DNA of 64,000 bases from Oikopleura dioica (GCA_907165135.1 OU015568.1:1124501-1188500), one strand, 5' to 3'; positions 34,094 to 44,469 are shown, numbered from the stretch's first letter. Translations and numbers: made by a program. Notes: generated by a model not told the origin, from the sequence alone.

Positions 34094-34372
34094 GAAAATT
34101 TCTGCTGGAAATTTTTCGCTATGAATAAATTTTATTCTCATCGGATAAGGCTTATTCTTTCAAAAATGCTGAATCGACACTAACGAGAACTCATTGAGTA
34201 CTACTCAATTACATCTCATTAAAAAGCGGAGCTTTGCCTTTTTTATTGCCACACAAGTCAGAATTATCAAAAGAGAGTAGCAACAACCTTGATAAATGAA
34301 AAAATATGTGAAATTTATAAATTTGTGTTATTAATAGCGTGATGTATTCTTACTAGAAATAATCTTAAAAGA

Positions 34373-35675
34373 ATGGCTTTCGAGTTGAAAAATATAAAGA
34401 AATCGTTTACTGATCCGGAAAGACGCACATCTTTACTCTTTTTGACTTTATTCTGTAAGTAGCAAACTTTATCTCAAATAACAGGCCTTTCTAATTTATA
34501 AAAAAATCTAGAATTGAATGAGCTTGGAATTTTTTCTCGTAATTTAAAATATTAAAACAACATCTCTTTAGGCGGGGGATTGGCATTCATTGGACTACAC
34601 ATTTACAGGTCATGGCTCGGCAACCTGCGTCAGGGCATCTTTCGGAGTCTGTCTCAGGTTTTGCACCTTCTAGATAATTTGCCGAGTCGAGCTAAAGGTC
34701 GGTTGAGGGCCTTGGCTTAAAATGCGAATACACAAAAATGAACCAAAACATTTCGGACAAAATCCTTGAAGATAAAGTCTACTGCGAAGAAACTTTTATG
34801 GTAATTAAAAACCATGAGGTTGTAGTCTAAGATGCCTCGCACCCATGGTCGAATTGTTCACAATAGTCTTAATCAACGTAGGCCGGTCTTCGCGAATTCG
34901 CTGAATACAGCCGAAATAACAACCAGACCTGGTGCGACTAGGTTGCCGAGTCGAGTTAAAGGTCACTTGACGGCCTTGGCTTTAAATGCGAATACACAAA
35001 AATGAACCAAACCATCACGAACCAAATTCACGAAGACAAAGTCTACTGCGAGGAAACTATGATGGTTTGTTATTCACTACAATGAGGTTTTTATAGTTTT
35101 TTTTTGAGTATTGGATACCGGATCTCCTTAACAGCGCAACCTCGTGGTAGTATCAAAAATAAATGTCAAATACTCCTTTTTCATCAAACGTAGGCCGATC
35201 TCCGCGAATTCGTAGACTCTAAGCGAGACAACCACACCTGGTGCGGCTTTCTTCACGACAATGTTGGTCACCAGAAGACAAGAGCAAAGTCGCCGATTTA
35301 TGCTTGCTTTCCAGCCGTCCCTGCTGACATGCAAATCGAAGTGGCATGCCCGATGAACTCAACAATTAGGACCGGACATGATGGCCGTTTAGGATGGACA
35401 GTCAGCCGAACTTGTAATAGCAATGGAACTTGGGATGTAAGCAGCTCCCTGCTCCGGACTCTTTATTTTTTCGAGAGTAATTATTAAATTTCTCTGTTCA
35501 GGAGATAGAAGGAGACTGCGGATGCCACTACAACGAGAATTGGCAGAAAAGTCTATTCAAATTGATGCTTCCTTTTTCACTTTCTTTACTCTCTGCGCTT
35601 ACATTCTTAGAAATCGAATTTCGGATTCAATCTGCTCTTTTCGGCGGAACAGTCAATTCAGCCCCGATCCCTTGA
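34373..35675 (+). CDS. Two-pass HRM-domain membrane protein, copy 2 (tail frameshifted)
   Basis: Exons match copy 1: 34373-34454, 34572-34608, 34962-35064, 35194-35436 and from 35502. The donor after NGTWD is a normal GTAAGC and the domain keeps its RTCNSNGTW cysteine. In the last exon 7 bases are missing compared with copy 1, so the frame changes inside the second membrane segment (it reads LPFSLSLLSALTFLEIEF) and ends at 35675 instead of 35704. An extra partial copy of exons 3-4 lies at 34698-34940 and stops at a GGTTGCCGAG element end. Either the protein has a new tail or the copy is decaying. Confidence 0.6.
34614..34690. mobile_element. GGCAACC-family MITE in HRM copy 2 intron
   Basis: GGCTCGGCAACCTGCGTCAG at the left and TTTGCCGAGTC at the right. 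Same position as in copy 1. Confidence 0.65.
34698..34961 (+). repeat. Internal partial duplication of HRM exons 3-4
   Basis: The sequence coding KMNQNISDKILEDKVYCEE, then GLREFAEYSRNNNQTWC, is a diverged copy of the exons that follow at 34962-35250. It stops abruptly in TAG right at a lone right end of the GGCAACC element (34941), so the duplication breakpoint lies in the element. Confidence 0.7.
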
Positions 35676-35803
35676 TTCTGGACTCACCAGGACGAGAAAA
35701 TTGAATAAATTAATGATATTTTTTTGTCTAGTTTTTTGTTAGGAATTTATTGCGATTAATAAATTTTTCCGCAGAAAATTGCAAAAACCAACTTGCTGCA
35801 GAC

Positions 35804-36226
35804 TTAGCAGTATCGGTCGGCGATGGAAGCCTTGATCTTCTTGGCAGATCGGATGACTCGTCTGGAGACATTGCCTCGTCCCTCGCAGACGAACTTCCGT
35901 GCGAGCGAGTTAATTGCTCGATTGACTTGTTGATTGAGTCGGCAATAGTCGTCTTCAGAGAATACGCTGACATCCTCTTCTTCAGCGACATATCCCTCTG
36001 GGTTGCAGATGGATTCATCAGTGAAAGAGGGAGATCCACTGAGGATCAAGCCAAAGACATGGCCGATTAATCGGTTTCCATATCTCTTGTTCCTGGAGGG
36101 ATTGCTCTCCTGAGTCTCAACCCAGTCAAGAAGTCGCATAGCATGGCTCTGAACGATATCAAATCGGTCTGGTTTGTATTCCTCAGCCTTGGCAACGGCT
36201 GCGAAAAGAGCAAGTCCGAACTTCAT
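35804..36226 (-). CDS. Small secreted protein, unrecognised
   Basis: An uninterrupted frame of 140 residues from ATG at 36226. The leader is MKFGLALFAAVAKAEE, then a region with KRYGNRLIGHVFGL that contains dibasic sites. The C-terminal part has four cysteines (ESICNPEGY, DDYCRLNQQ, FVCEGRG, DRYC). It could be a precursor of a secreted peptide or a small disulfide-bonded protein. A truncated copy lies at 33590-33820. Confidence 0.65.
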   Translation of the reverse strand: MKFGLALFAAVAKAEEYKPDRFDIVQSHAMRLLDWVETQESNPSRNKRYGNRLIGHVFGLILSGSPSFTDESICNPEGYVAEEEDVSVFSEDDYCRLNQQVNRAINSLARKFVCEGRGNVSRRVIRSAKKIKASIADRYC

Positions 36227-36460
36227 TTTCTCTCAAGTTATTTCTTTCTTACGTTTCTGAAGCCACGGTTGAGTTTTGATAATAACTCAACCGGTGGGTG
36301 GCGCAAGAAACTTGTGTTTAGCAAACCAAGGCAAGAGTTTAGAAATAACTCGGTCTTGTCAAGCGATTTTTTAGAAAAGACGAAGTGACACGTCTGCGGA
36401 AATACCGAGCGTTATCCCCATGATTGATTCTATAAGAAATTGATTTTATTCTAAAAGAAA

Positions 36461-39400
36461 TCACGGATAGAAGTAGCAATATTCTTCATAATCAAAGGAA
36501 TACCCACTTGGTAAAGATTCAAAAACTATCGGTCGAATGCAAGGTCCATCATGTCTGTTTATCACTTCCGAAGAGATTACTTTTTCACCATCCCAAGTTG
36601 CTCTTTCAACATAAGTTATGTTACATAACTAAAGTGCGTTCCTATCAAATTTTTAAATAAAGCTTGCTTACTTTGGCGCATAGCCGCCAAAAACAAGGAA
36701 GAATTCGCCGAAATGAATTGATGTCCCGCGATTATTCGGCTAAAGAAATCAAAAAAGAAAGGTTCATCTAACCTTACATGTATCAGAGCTCCAACATGGC
36801 TCCACTGTCCCTCCCGTAATAGATAGACATTCTTGGTGTTTCCCATTTGAGGACCATCGTATAAATATCCACCGATTGTGAGGACTCCGTTGTGAACTGA
36901 GATACACGTATGCGCAGCGATTTCGCGAAGATGAGAAACTGATTCTTGCCAACCACTTAATGGTTTTTCCAATTGCGAATATATTGTTCTGAATTTTATA
37001 AGAGCACCTTGATGCTAGTGTCTCTACTTGATTTGATCGTGTCGCTCCAATTATCATTGCTTTGTCTTCATACAGTGCCATACAGCCAAATTCATGTTTG
37101 ACGCGTGTCGAACTGATAGCTTGAGTTGATTCTCCATCAAAACTTTCGCAAGAATTTGTCGTTCCGTGACATAAAATAACCACTTCGTTATTGAGTGTAA
37201 TTAAAGATCCGGAACTCGCTTTGAATGAATTGAGAAGCTGTATTTTAGTATCTTCGATTTGACAGCCAGATAATTTAGCGATCTATTACATTTATGAATG
37301 AAGGGATCCTAGCTTCTGCTGAATCTCCCACTTCTAGCGTAGTTTGCCTGCTCTCTATATCTGGACGAGTGAAGAAAACGAGTAAAGTATCTTGACGTCT
37401 GTATTTCGAGCTGGAGTAAAATAGAGGTTAATTCACGAACTGCGTGAATTACCGAATGAAGAGAAATACACGGCGGCGACCGAGCAAAGCTCGATCTAGA
37501 TAAGCAAGTGACCTTAGGGGACGAGGGAGTCTAACGAATCTAAGATCCCAATACCCCCCATGAGACTGAAACGTCCTCTAAGGCCAAAGTGTGTGATTTT
37601 TGCAGGAGTATAAGCGTAAGATGAGTAACATGGCAGGTTCGAAACGTCGAGGCAGTCTGATTCGCGTTAAAAAACCCTTTTTTGGGAAAAAGCTTGAATC
37701 AGATGCGAAGTTTTCGTGATGTCCGAGCGGTGATGACATGAAGGAGTAGCTGCACATGTAGAAGAACTCAAAATACGTCGGCGACGGTAAACTGTGATAA
37801 TTTCCGTACCTTTTCAGGCCCCGGTCGATGAATAGGGGACCTGAGTGGGGCAGTACTTGCGCTTAGTCGTATGACTGACCCGAGTTTGTGCCGATGTTTA
37901 GAGGTTCGACGGGCCTCGTTTCACGGTGTGCTCGTTTTGTATGTTTCGGGAGATGAGCTGCTCCAACTTCGGTTAAAGTCGCATTCGGATCGGCGCCGGC
38001 TGAGTATTGACGATCTGGTGAAGACTTTGGACGGGTTCTTTTCTTGCTGTTTTCAGTTGCTGAGCCCTCAACTACTGTTGAATTATGTTTATCGACTGAC
38101 ATATGGCTATTGTCGGGCGCAGCAACCTCCGAAATCACTGTAGCATCAGCTGACATGTCCTCGGCAGTTTCATAAAGAGTACCACCAGAGTACCAGCGAT
38201 CTGACGGCTCGGCTGGAGCTACCGACGAGTCCAAAATAGATGTAGCGGTTGTATCTCCCAGATTTTCCATGTCCAATCGGCGTCTACTTTCCAAAATAGG
38301 TGATAGAGATGATCTTGGCGGTTTTTCCATAGCAACCATCGGAGTCGACGCGACCTGAGAAGATTTCCTCCCCCCATGCGACTTCGACCCGGACTTTTCC
38401 ATCGGTTTGGAAGTAGGAACAGGCGATTTTTGTGGGACTTTCGACTTAACGATTTCGGTTAAATGTGGGAATACGTACTCGGCCTCGTAGTAATCAATCC
38501 AGCGTAAGTCGTGATTTCGTTCTGCGGCGTGAACCACGTGTTCTCGATGGATGAAATCACGTTGTCCTTTTTTATCTTCGACCATGACGACCCAGTCGTT
38601 GCTCGAAACGGCTTTCAGGGGACCTACCCAGCGTTCCTTCTTGCTTTTAGCGTCGGTCAGGTTTTCTCGCTTAATGTACACGACAGCGCCAGCGGGGATT
38701 GGTCTCGGCTTAGGCTCGTTTTTCAGCCTGTGCTCCATGGCTCGGTCAGCAGCTTCCATCGCAGTTTTCACAATGGCTTCCGCCGATTTCGCTAAAGCTC
38801 CCACATTGAGACCAAACACCTGAGGTGTTTCCGCTGTCATTTCTGCGCCAGTAGAGTGGGTGAAAGTACTTTTTCGGCCAAACCAAACTTCTCGCGGTGA
38901 AATTTTCGTGCTTTTGTTTTTCACACTATTGAGCGCGCGCATCACGTGGGGAACGCAGTCGGCCCAAGTTTTTCGACCGGAAGATGAGTTGACCATGCAG
39001 AATAGACTGTTTTTGATAGTCCGATTCGCTCTTTCTGCGAAAGCGTTTGATTGAGGGTGAAATGCGGTACTTATTGTATGTTTTATCTGGTTAAGCTTAC
39101 ACATTTCGTCAATCACGCTTGCGCAGAAGTGGGTACCTCTGTCACTGTGTAGATGTTTCGGCAAGAAATCCATGGGAAGGAAGACCTTGTAGATGAGCGC
39201 TTTTGCAGCGCAGATAGCAGTGTCGGACCGCGTCGGAATGCACCAAGTGTAGCGAGAGAAAGTGTCCGCCACCACCAAATAATACTTGAATCCGCCAGCG
39301 GGAGGCATACAAGCGAAATCGATCTGAATCGATTCGCCAGCTGTTTTTCCACGACGAAGGGTTCCAAGTGGCGGTTTGGTACGAGTTCCAGCAGATCCTT

Positions 39401-42400
39401 TTCTGCGTAGGCAAGGGACGCAGCTGTGGACGTAGTTAGAAACATCGTCTTGAAATGAAGGCCACCAAACGTCCTCTAATCGCTCTAAAGTCCGCGGCTC
39501 GCCCAGATGACCGGACAAGTCGTGAGCTAGAAAGAGAAAGTGACTTTTACCGCTTCCGGTACCACCGCCCGCGCGCCAGATTTGAATTGACACATCAAGC
39601 ACCCGGTAGTGTTATCCAGGAACAGAGCTTTTTCCATCTTGAGTAGAGACGATTGTCGGTGGTCGGAGTCCTTCACCAGCGATTTTATGTCCAGTGGCTC
39701 CTTACCAGATTCCAGAAAAGTGATGATTGCACTCAGAGCAGAGTCCTCCCTTTGATAGTCCAGAATGTTATTATAATTCGCTGACACCAACGGAATCTCC
39801 ATTGGCGCCGCGATAGCCTTGACGTTTACCTTATGTATCTTCACCTCTGATAAAGTGATTTTCTCCGGAAACTGATTTTCGTTCCAGAAAGGGACGAAGA
39901 CACGTACTGGTGAATTCTTGTCGATTTCGTACTCGCGACCAACGGGAAACTCAGAGTCGTATCCAAGTGATTTGTCGTCCTCGCCAGGTCTGCGGCTCAT
40001 AAAGTCGGCGAATTGATTTTCTGATCCCTTGATGTAGACAATGTGAAAATCGAATTCTTCCAATCGGCTTTGCCATCGGCTTATTTTAGAATTCTTGAAC
40101 TTCTTTTTGTGTAGGAAGATCAAAGATCGGTGGTCTGTGTGAATCTGAAAGAATCTACCTTTCAGGAGCTTTTCCAGTCGCTCGCAGCACCAGACAATGC
40201 TAAACATTTCCTTTTCTGAAGTGTTCCATTTTCTTTCAGCTTTGTTGAAGGTGTGGGAAATCGCGCTTACTAGGTGCACTCTCCCGCCATACTCTTGTAG
40301 CAGGACGCCACCCGCTGCGTACAGGCTCGCGTCTGTGTAGAGATGAAAAGACTCGTCAAAGTTAGGAAAACTTATGACTGGAGTCTCGGAGAGTCGTCGT
40401 TGAATTTCCTTGAGCGCCAAATCCGCTTCTTTGGTCCACTTGAAACAATTTGTTTCGTTCGCCGAATTTCGAACATCGTTTATGGGCTTCATTCTGCTCG
40501 AGAAGCAACCGGATGAAATAGCTTCGCCCATTTTCGTTTCTAGAAAACCTCGGATCCAATTCAATGACCCGATTAATGAAGCTAACTCCTTTTGGGAGCG
40601 TGGGGGTTTCATCTGACGAAGAGCGGAGACTTGCGCAGGGTCCGGTTTGATTCCATCTTCGTTGATGATTCGGCCCAAAAAGTGAGCTTCGGATTGTAGG
40701 AAAGAGCACTTTTCGCCCTTGAGTTTAGCGTTAAACTTGCGGAGCGCGATGAATAGGTTTCGGAGAGTGTTGTAATAGCAGCTGAAAGTCTTCCCAAAAC
40801 ACACTATGTCATCGATATAAGAAAGCATCTTTTTCCTGGTGGGGCTTGAGTCGAGAATTGTGTTTACGACGCGCGAGAATATATTCCCCGAGCATCGATA
40901 ACCGAATGGTAGTCTGCAGAAGGCGTAAGATTTCCCACCCCACTGGAAGGAAGTCTTGTACCTGTCGCTTTTCTTTACAGGGCACTGCCAATATCCACTT
41001 CGTAGATCAACTGTGGCGAAAAACTTATTGCCCGGTCCAATGTTCGCAATCGTATCCTCCATGCTTGGGAGATGGTAAGGGTCGGATTTGTCGGAGAGGC
41101 ATTTGTTCAGGCTGTTTTTGTAGTTGATGCAGAAGCGCATTTCCCCAGATTTCTTAGGAATAGGCAATACCGGGCTGTTAAACCCTTTCTGGTCTTTGAT
41201 CTCTTCTATTATTTTCGTTTCGAGCAGTTCGGAGATGTGATCGCTGACCTGACCATGAAAAGCTTGCGGAATCGGGTGTTGACTGATGTTTCGACTCGTA
41301 CCATCAGTCGGGATTTCGATCTCGAACGGGAATTCACCCATTTTTTGACCGTCGCAGCCGAATCTGTCGTCGAATTCCAAACACAGCTCGGCGACCACCT
41401 TCTTTTGCCCCGGGTCGGCGTTTGCTGGTAGGGTAATTCCGAGTTTTTGCTTCGCTAGCTGAATGGGGCACCTGGCTGCGTTCTTGTTAGGTGCGTCCAG
41501 CTTTGGGACTTTTGGTGGCGGTTGAGTGCGGGATCGATCGCTATCCTTGACCGCTGATCTAGTAGTCAAGTATTTCTTGATTTTGGTCCGCTTCACTCCG
41601 TCCAGCTTCACCACTTGAGTCTCAGTTTGTGTGAAGGCTTCGTTGTAGCAAAATGAGAGAGTACGATTCTTATTGTCGACTGTGAAGCTGTCCGTCATCG
41701 CATTCTCTAGTATATCGCGGCCCAGTAGACTTGGGTATTTACTGCCTGGCATAATGGTGAGATTCAGGGAGAATGCAGGGCCACCATTGAATGATAAGCG
41801 GCAGGGAAGGATACCCATCGGCTGCTCGGCGGGAATATTTGGGCTGAAACCGGTGACCTTGAAGGGACAGGGCTTCAGCATCTGGAGAAATTCGTCGGGA
41901 ACGTAAGCAGCGGACAGACAGGAGGACTCGGCTCCGCTGTCGACTTCCATCGATACGTCAAAACTTTTAGAGCCCGTAATGATGGTAGCCGAAGCGAAAT
42001 AAGCCTTTCCTGGTCGCTTCTTCTTCACTGTGTAAAAGTGAACGTCGAATGGTTGGAAATCTTCAACGTTCTTAGTCGTATTTATCTTCTTGGATTCTGG
42101 TTGTTTATCGTCTTTCCCATCCTTAGAATCGTTGCTGGCGCGCTTAGCATTCTTCTTCTTTTTGTTCTTATTTCTGTTGAAGTGCTGGGAGACGGTCGCG
42201 CTGTCAACTCGATTCTGTCTTGTGGATTGGGCGAGACGGCAGAGTTCGTTGATATCGTAAACTTTTGATAGGCTTGGAAGGATTGCGTTGAAAACGTCTG
42301 GTTCTTCTTTCCTAAGATTCAAGTACAGCATCATCGTCGAGAATATGTCAAATATTTCATCGACCCCGGCGTCGGCTGACTTCTCTTGTCGGTAAGAGTT

Positions 42401-44469
42401 CAAAGTCGCTTGCTTCGCCTCGTTCATCTTTTGCAAGACGTTGGCGGTGTAGTGTGCAAACGGCTTCGAATGGTCGTATTCGACGTCGAAAACTTCGCTT
42501 AGCTTCAGTAAGTAGTGACTCTTCGCGGCGAATGATTTCTCTAGCAGCGCCTTGGCCGATTTCCAGTCTTGACAATTCAGAAATTCGGTTCCAAGTGAGC
42601 GTTCGATGTTCAAGTCGAAGTGGCTGTACACTGCTGCGATGAAAGGCTGTTCACGTGAAGGTCTGTCGCGGACGTAGGCGCGGTGATAAATGTCGGCTCT
42701 GCCCAAGAAGGTGTTGAAAGATGTGTTGCATGCGGCGTCCAGCTTCGGCAAGTCTTGGACGTGACGAGACCAGGTAGTGGCCACCCATGCTTCTTCTCTC
42801 ATTGTCGCATTCGTAGAGTCTTTTCCTTGATCGAGCTCGCAGGTAAGAAGCGTTGTACTGAGCTGTTCTAATTTTACTCTGCTTTCTGTGATCAAGGGCT
42901 CTAGGCTTGGCTTTAGTGATTCGTCATTTCGCACTTGTTCTTCGAGGTAGTTTACTCGATCGTTTATGCTTCTTATTTCGGTGACGGTTTCTAGCAGTGA
43001 TTTGTTCGCCGCCATAGCTCGAAATATATCGGCAGTAAGGGTTTATGGGCCTTGGATTACCTTTCAGGCCCTCAGAAAATACTGCGACTAAAAGTCGCAA
43101 TATGATGAGCTGAGGTGCCTTTTTGCGCAAACGCCCGACGATTTCTCTGTCCAGCGATTGTCGAAATTTCAAGGTCTGGTCCAAGGGTCGATTCTTCGTA
43201 AACTTCTCTCGATTTTTGGTGAAAAGTGGCGAAAGAATTATGTTTTTCTCAGTATTTTAGGTTTTCCCCGGCGTGCGTGCGTGGTTGCGTGGGCGCGACT
43301 TTCGGCGCGTGGGTCGTGGTGGCGCTCGTGTGGTGGCGCTCGCTCGGGGTGGTGTTGGTGTGGTGCGGCGCGGAAAATTCTCTGAGTGGAGTTTCTCCGG
43401 CGGCGCGGTGGCGGTTGGTGATTCGGTTCCCCTCGACTCCGCTGACGGCCAATCAGCGTCCAAGTTGCGAAACTTCGGTTGTCGATGGCGGAAAATTTAC
43501 CTTTTCTCCAACGGGACTACTCTGATACCACTGAAGGGATCCTAGCTTCTGCTGAATCTCCCACTTCTAGCGTAGTTTGCCTGCTCTCTATATCTGGACG
43601 AGTGAAGAAAACGAGTAAAGTATCTTGACGTCTGTATTTCGAGCTGGAGTAAAATAGAGGTTAATTCACGAACTGCGTGAATTACCGAATGAAGAGAAAT
43701 ACACGGCGGCGACCGAGCAAAGCTCGATCTAGATAAGCAAGTGACCTTAGGGGACGAGGGAGTCTAACGAATCTAAGATCCCAATATGAACTTAAATTGT
43801 AGATAAAAACCTTTTTGGTCGATTGAGTTATTGAGCCAAAGAAATAAATTTCTCCTTTGAGCAAGGAGCTGCCAGATCCCTCCAGATACGGGTTTGTCCC
43901 ATCAAGCGGGAAGTCAAATTGACGATCCTCCTAAAAACTGATATAAAACGAATAACGGTTTTTCATTTACTTTGAATTCTCCATCGGCAGAAATAATGTA
44001 GTTGAAACTTGCGTAGCCAAGATTCTCAATATTATAAGGCTGACTTTGGCAAATTACTGTAACGTGGGGCTGACAACTGTATCTGCTTCGGCAAGAGCAG
44101 TCTGCGGGACATTTTGTCATGCACAGACAAATGCTGTTTGAGCATCCATCGCAACCATTCGGATAATAGCGAAAACAAGGACAGGAGGAATAGCACTCTT
44201 CAAAATCGTTATCAAATATAAAATTTCCTTTAACCAGTGAATTGGGAAGAACACTCAATCTCACATGAAGCCGTACTACAATTACTAAGGCAAGTTGTAT
44301 ATTCTTGCGCACATTGATTGTAGCAGATTTCCCCGATTTCGGCATCGCTTTGAAAAAAAAAAGAAAAAAATTTTTTAGATCAAATCGTTCAAACTTACGG
44401 ACAATCAGAGTCAAATCCAGTCTGCTGACCAAAAGCGAAAGATATTAATAAAATTTTTTGATGTAACAT
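36461..44469 (-). CDS. Secreted cysteine-rich kelch-type protein; retrotransposon in intron
   Basis: Eight exons join in frame: 44469-44399, 44347-44235, 44197-43971, 43930-43811, 37282-37008, 36955-36778, 36739-36672 and 36600-36461. A leader (MLHQKILLISFAFG) is followed by a cysteine-rich region (ICYNQCAQEYTTCLSNC, ICLCMTKCPADCSC). Then come beta-propeller kelch blades: LLKGEIYFFGS, GVLTIGGYLYDGP with NVYLLREGQW, and FGEFFLVFGGYAPKATWDGE. It ends FDYEEYCYFYP. The intron between exons 4 and 5 contains the whole 6.5-kb LTR retrotransposon on the same strand. Function is unknown; extracellular kelch proteins are often adhesion or matrix factors. The second kelch-like gene at 60058-63758 has the same plan. 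Confidence 0.75.
37299..37552 (-). repeat. 3' LTR
   Basis: 254 bp; its + strand reads TGAAGGGATCCTAGC at the low-coordinate end and GATCCCAAT at the other. It matches 43532-43785. Confidence 0.93.
37863..39602 (-). CDS. Retrotransposon integrase frame
   Basis: 579 codons. A zinc-binding HHCC region (HDLSGHLG, then CVPCLRRKG) is followed by the catalytic DDE core: IQIDFACMP, then HSDRGTHFCA, then FHPQSNAFAERANRTI. The latter two keep the second Asp and the Glu. A long Ser/Thr/Pro-rich tail follows. The frame is -1 relative to the upstream frame, with a 76-base overlap. Whether ribosomal frameshifting or a recent mutation explains this cannot be seen. Confidence 0.88.
   Translation of the reverse strand: MLDVSIQIWRAGGGTGSGKSHFLFLAHDLSGHLGEPRTLERLEDVWWPSFQDDVSNYVHSCVPCLRRKGSAGTRTKPPLGTLRRGKTAGESIQIDFACMPPAGGFKYYLVVADTFSRYTWCIPTRSDTAICAAKALIYKVFLPMDFLPKHLHSDRGTHFCASVIDEMCKLNQIKHTISTAFHPQSNAFAERANRTIKNSLFCMVNSSSGRKTWADCVPHVMRALNSVKNKSTKISPREVWFGRKSTFTHSTGAEMTAETPQVFGLNVGALAKSAEAIVKTAMEAADRAMEHRLKNEPKPRPIPAGAVVYIKRENLTDAKSKKERWVGPLKAVSSNDWVVMVEDKKGQRDFIHREHVVHAAERNHDLRWIDYYEAEYVFPHLTEIVKSKVPQKSPVPTSKPMEKSGSKSHGGRKSSQVASTPMVAMEKPPRSSLSPILESRRRLDMENLGDTTATSILDSSVAPAEPSDRWYSGGTLYETAEDMSADATVISEVAAPDNSHMSVDKHNSTVVEGSATENSKKRTRPKSSPDRQYSAGADPNATLTEVGAAHLPKHTKRAHRETRPVEPLNIGTNSGQSYD
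39527..43015 (-). CDS. Retrotransposon Gag-protease-RT-RNase H polyprotein
   Basis: 1162 codons without a stop. Residues 1-320 are Gag-like, ending in a basic run (RNKNKKKKNAKR) instead of a CCHC zinc knuckle. The protease active site DSGA is at about 359-362. The reverse transcriptase has RLPFGYRCSG and the YIDD catalytic box at about 733-736. RNase H starts around LYTDASLYAAGGVLL (892) and includes HTDHRSL. Gag and Pol are fused in one frame, and integrase lies in a second frame downstream. Confidence 0.9.
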   Translation of the reverse strand: MAANKSLLETVTEIRSINDRVNYLEEQVRNDESLKPSLEPLITESRVKLEQLSTTLLTCELDQGKDSTNATMREEAWVATTWSRHVQDLPKLDAACNTSFNTFLGRADIYHRAYVRDRPSREQPFIAAVYSHFDLNIERSLGTEFLNCQDWKSAKALLEKSFAAKSHYLLKLSEVFDVEYDHSKPFAHYTANVLQKMNEAKQATLNSYRQEKSADAGVDEIFDIFSTMMLYLNLRKEEPDVFNAILPSLSKVYDINELCRLAQSTRQNRVDSATVSQHFNRNKNKKKKNAKRASNDSKDGKDDKQPESKKINTTKNVEDFQPFDVHFYTVKKKRPGKAYFASATIITGSKSFDVSMEVDSGAESSCLSAAYVPDEFLQMLKPCPFKVTGFSPNIPAEQPMGILPCRLSFNGGPAFSLNLTIMPGSKYPSLLGRDILENAMTDSFTVDNKNRTLSFCYNEAFTQTETQVVKLDGVKRTKIKKYLTTRSAVKDSDRSRTQPPPKVPKLDAPNKNAARCPIQLAKQKLGITLPANADPGQKKVVAELCLEFDDRFGCDGQKMGEFPFEIEIPTDGTSRNISQHPIPQAFHGQVSDHISELLETKIIEEIKDQKGFNSPVLPIPKKSGEMRFCINYKNSLNKCLSDKSDPYHLPSMEDTIANIGPGNKFFATVDLRSGYWQCPVKKSDRYKTSFQWGGKSYAFCRLPFGYRCSGNIFSRVVNTILDSSPTRKKMLSYIDDIVCFGKTFSCYYNTLRNLFIALRKFNAKLKGEKCSFLQSEAHFLGRIINEDGIKPDPAQVSALRQMKPPRSQKELASLIGSLNWIRGFLETKMGEAISSGCFSSRMKPINDVRNSANETNCFKWTKEADLALKEIQRRLSETPVISFPNFDESFHLYTDASLYAAGGVLLQEYGGRVHLVSAISHTFNKAERKWNTSEKEMFSIVWCCERLEKLLKGRFFQIHTDHRSLIFLHKKKFKNSKISRWQSRLEEFDFHIVYIKGSENQFADFMSRRPGEDDKSLGYDSEFPVGREYEIDKNSPVRVFVPFWNENQFPEKITLSEVKIHKVNVKAIAAPMEIPLVSANYNNILDYQREDSALSAIITFLESGKEPLDIKSLVKDSDHRQSSLLKMEKALFLDNTTGCLMCQFKSGARAVVPEAVKVTFSF
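43016..43531 (-). other. Retrotransposon 5' untranslated leader
   Basis: Between the 5' LTR and Gag start. It holds the primer-binding site at about 43518-43530 and a GC-rich GT/GC-repeat segment (43262-43400). No coding frame is supported. Confidence 0.6.
43532..43785 (-). repeat. 5' LTR
   Basis: Appears identical to the 3' LTR by direct reading. On the minus strand it is upstream of Gag and would carry the promoter. Confidence 0.93.

Larger units (their letters stand above)
37294..43790 (-). mobile_element. Full-length Ty3/gypsy-type LTR retrotransposon
   Basis: The element spans 37299-43785 with a 5-bp target duplication ATGAA on each side (37294-37298 and 43786-43790). Two 254-bp LTRs appear identical over their whole length, so insertion is recent. 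Next to the 5' LTR, on the coding strand, is a primer-binding site starting TGGTATCAGAGTAG. A G-rich tract ATGGGGGGT adjoins the 3' LTR. The domain order protease, reverse transcriptase, RNase H, integrase defines Ty3/gypsy. No envelope gene is seen. Confidence 0.93.

Noticed and set aside
41072-41431. Plus-strand frame of 119 codons inside the pol region
   Set aside because: Shadow of the reverse-transcriptase frame on the other strand.
43226-43545. GC-rich open frames (Arg/Gly/Trp-rich)
   Set aside because: They lie in the retrotransposon leader and arise from GC-rich composition with few stops.
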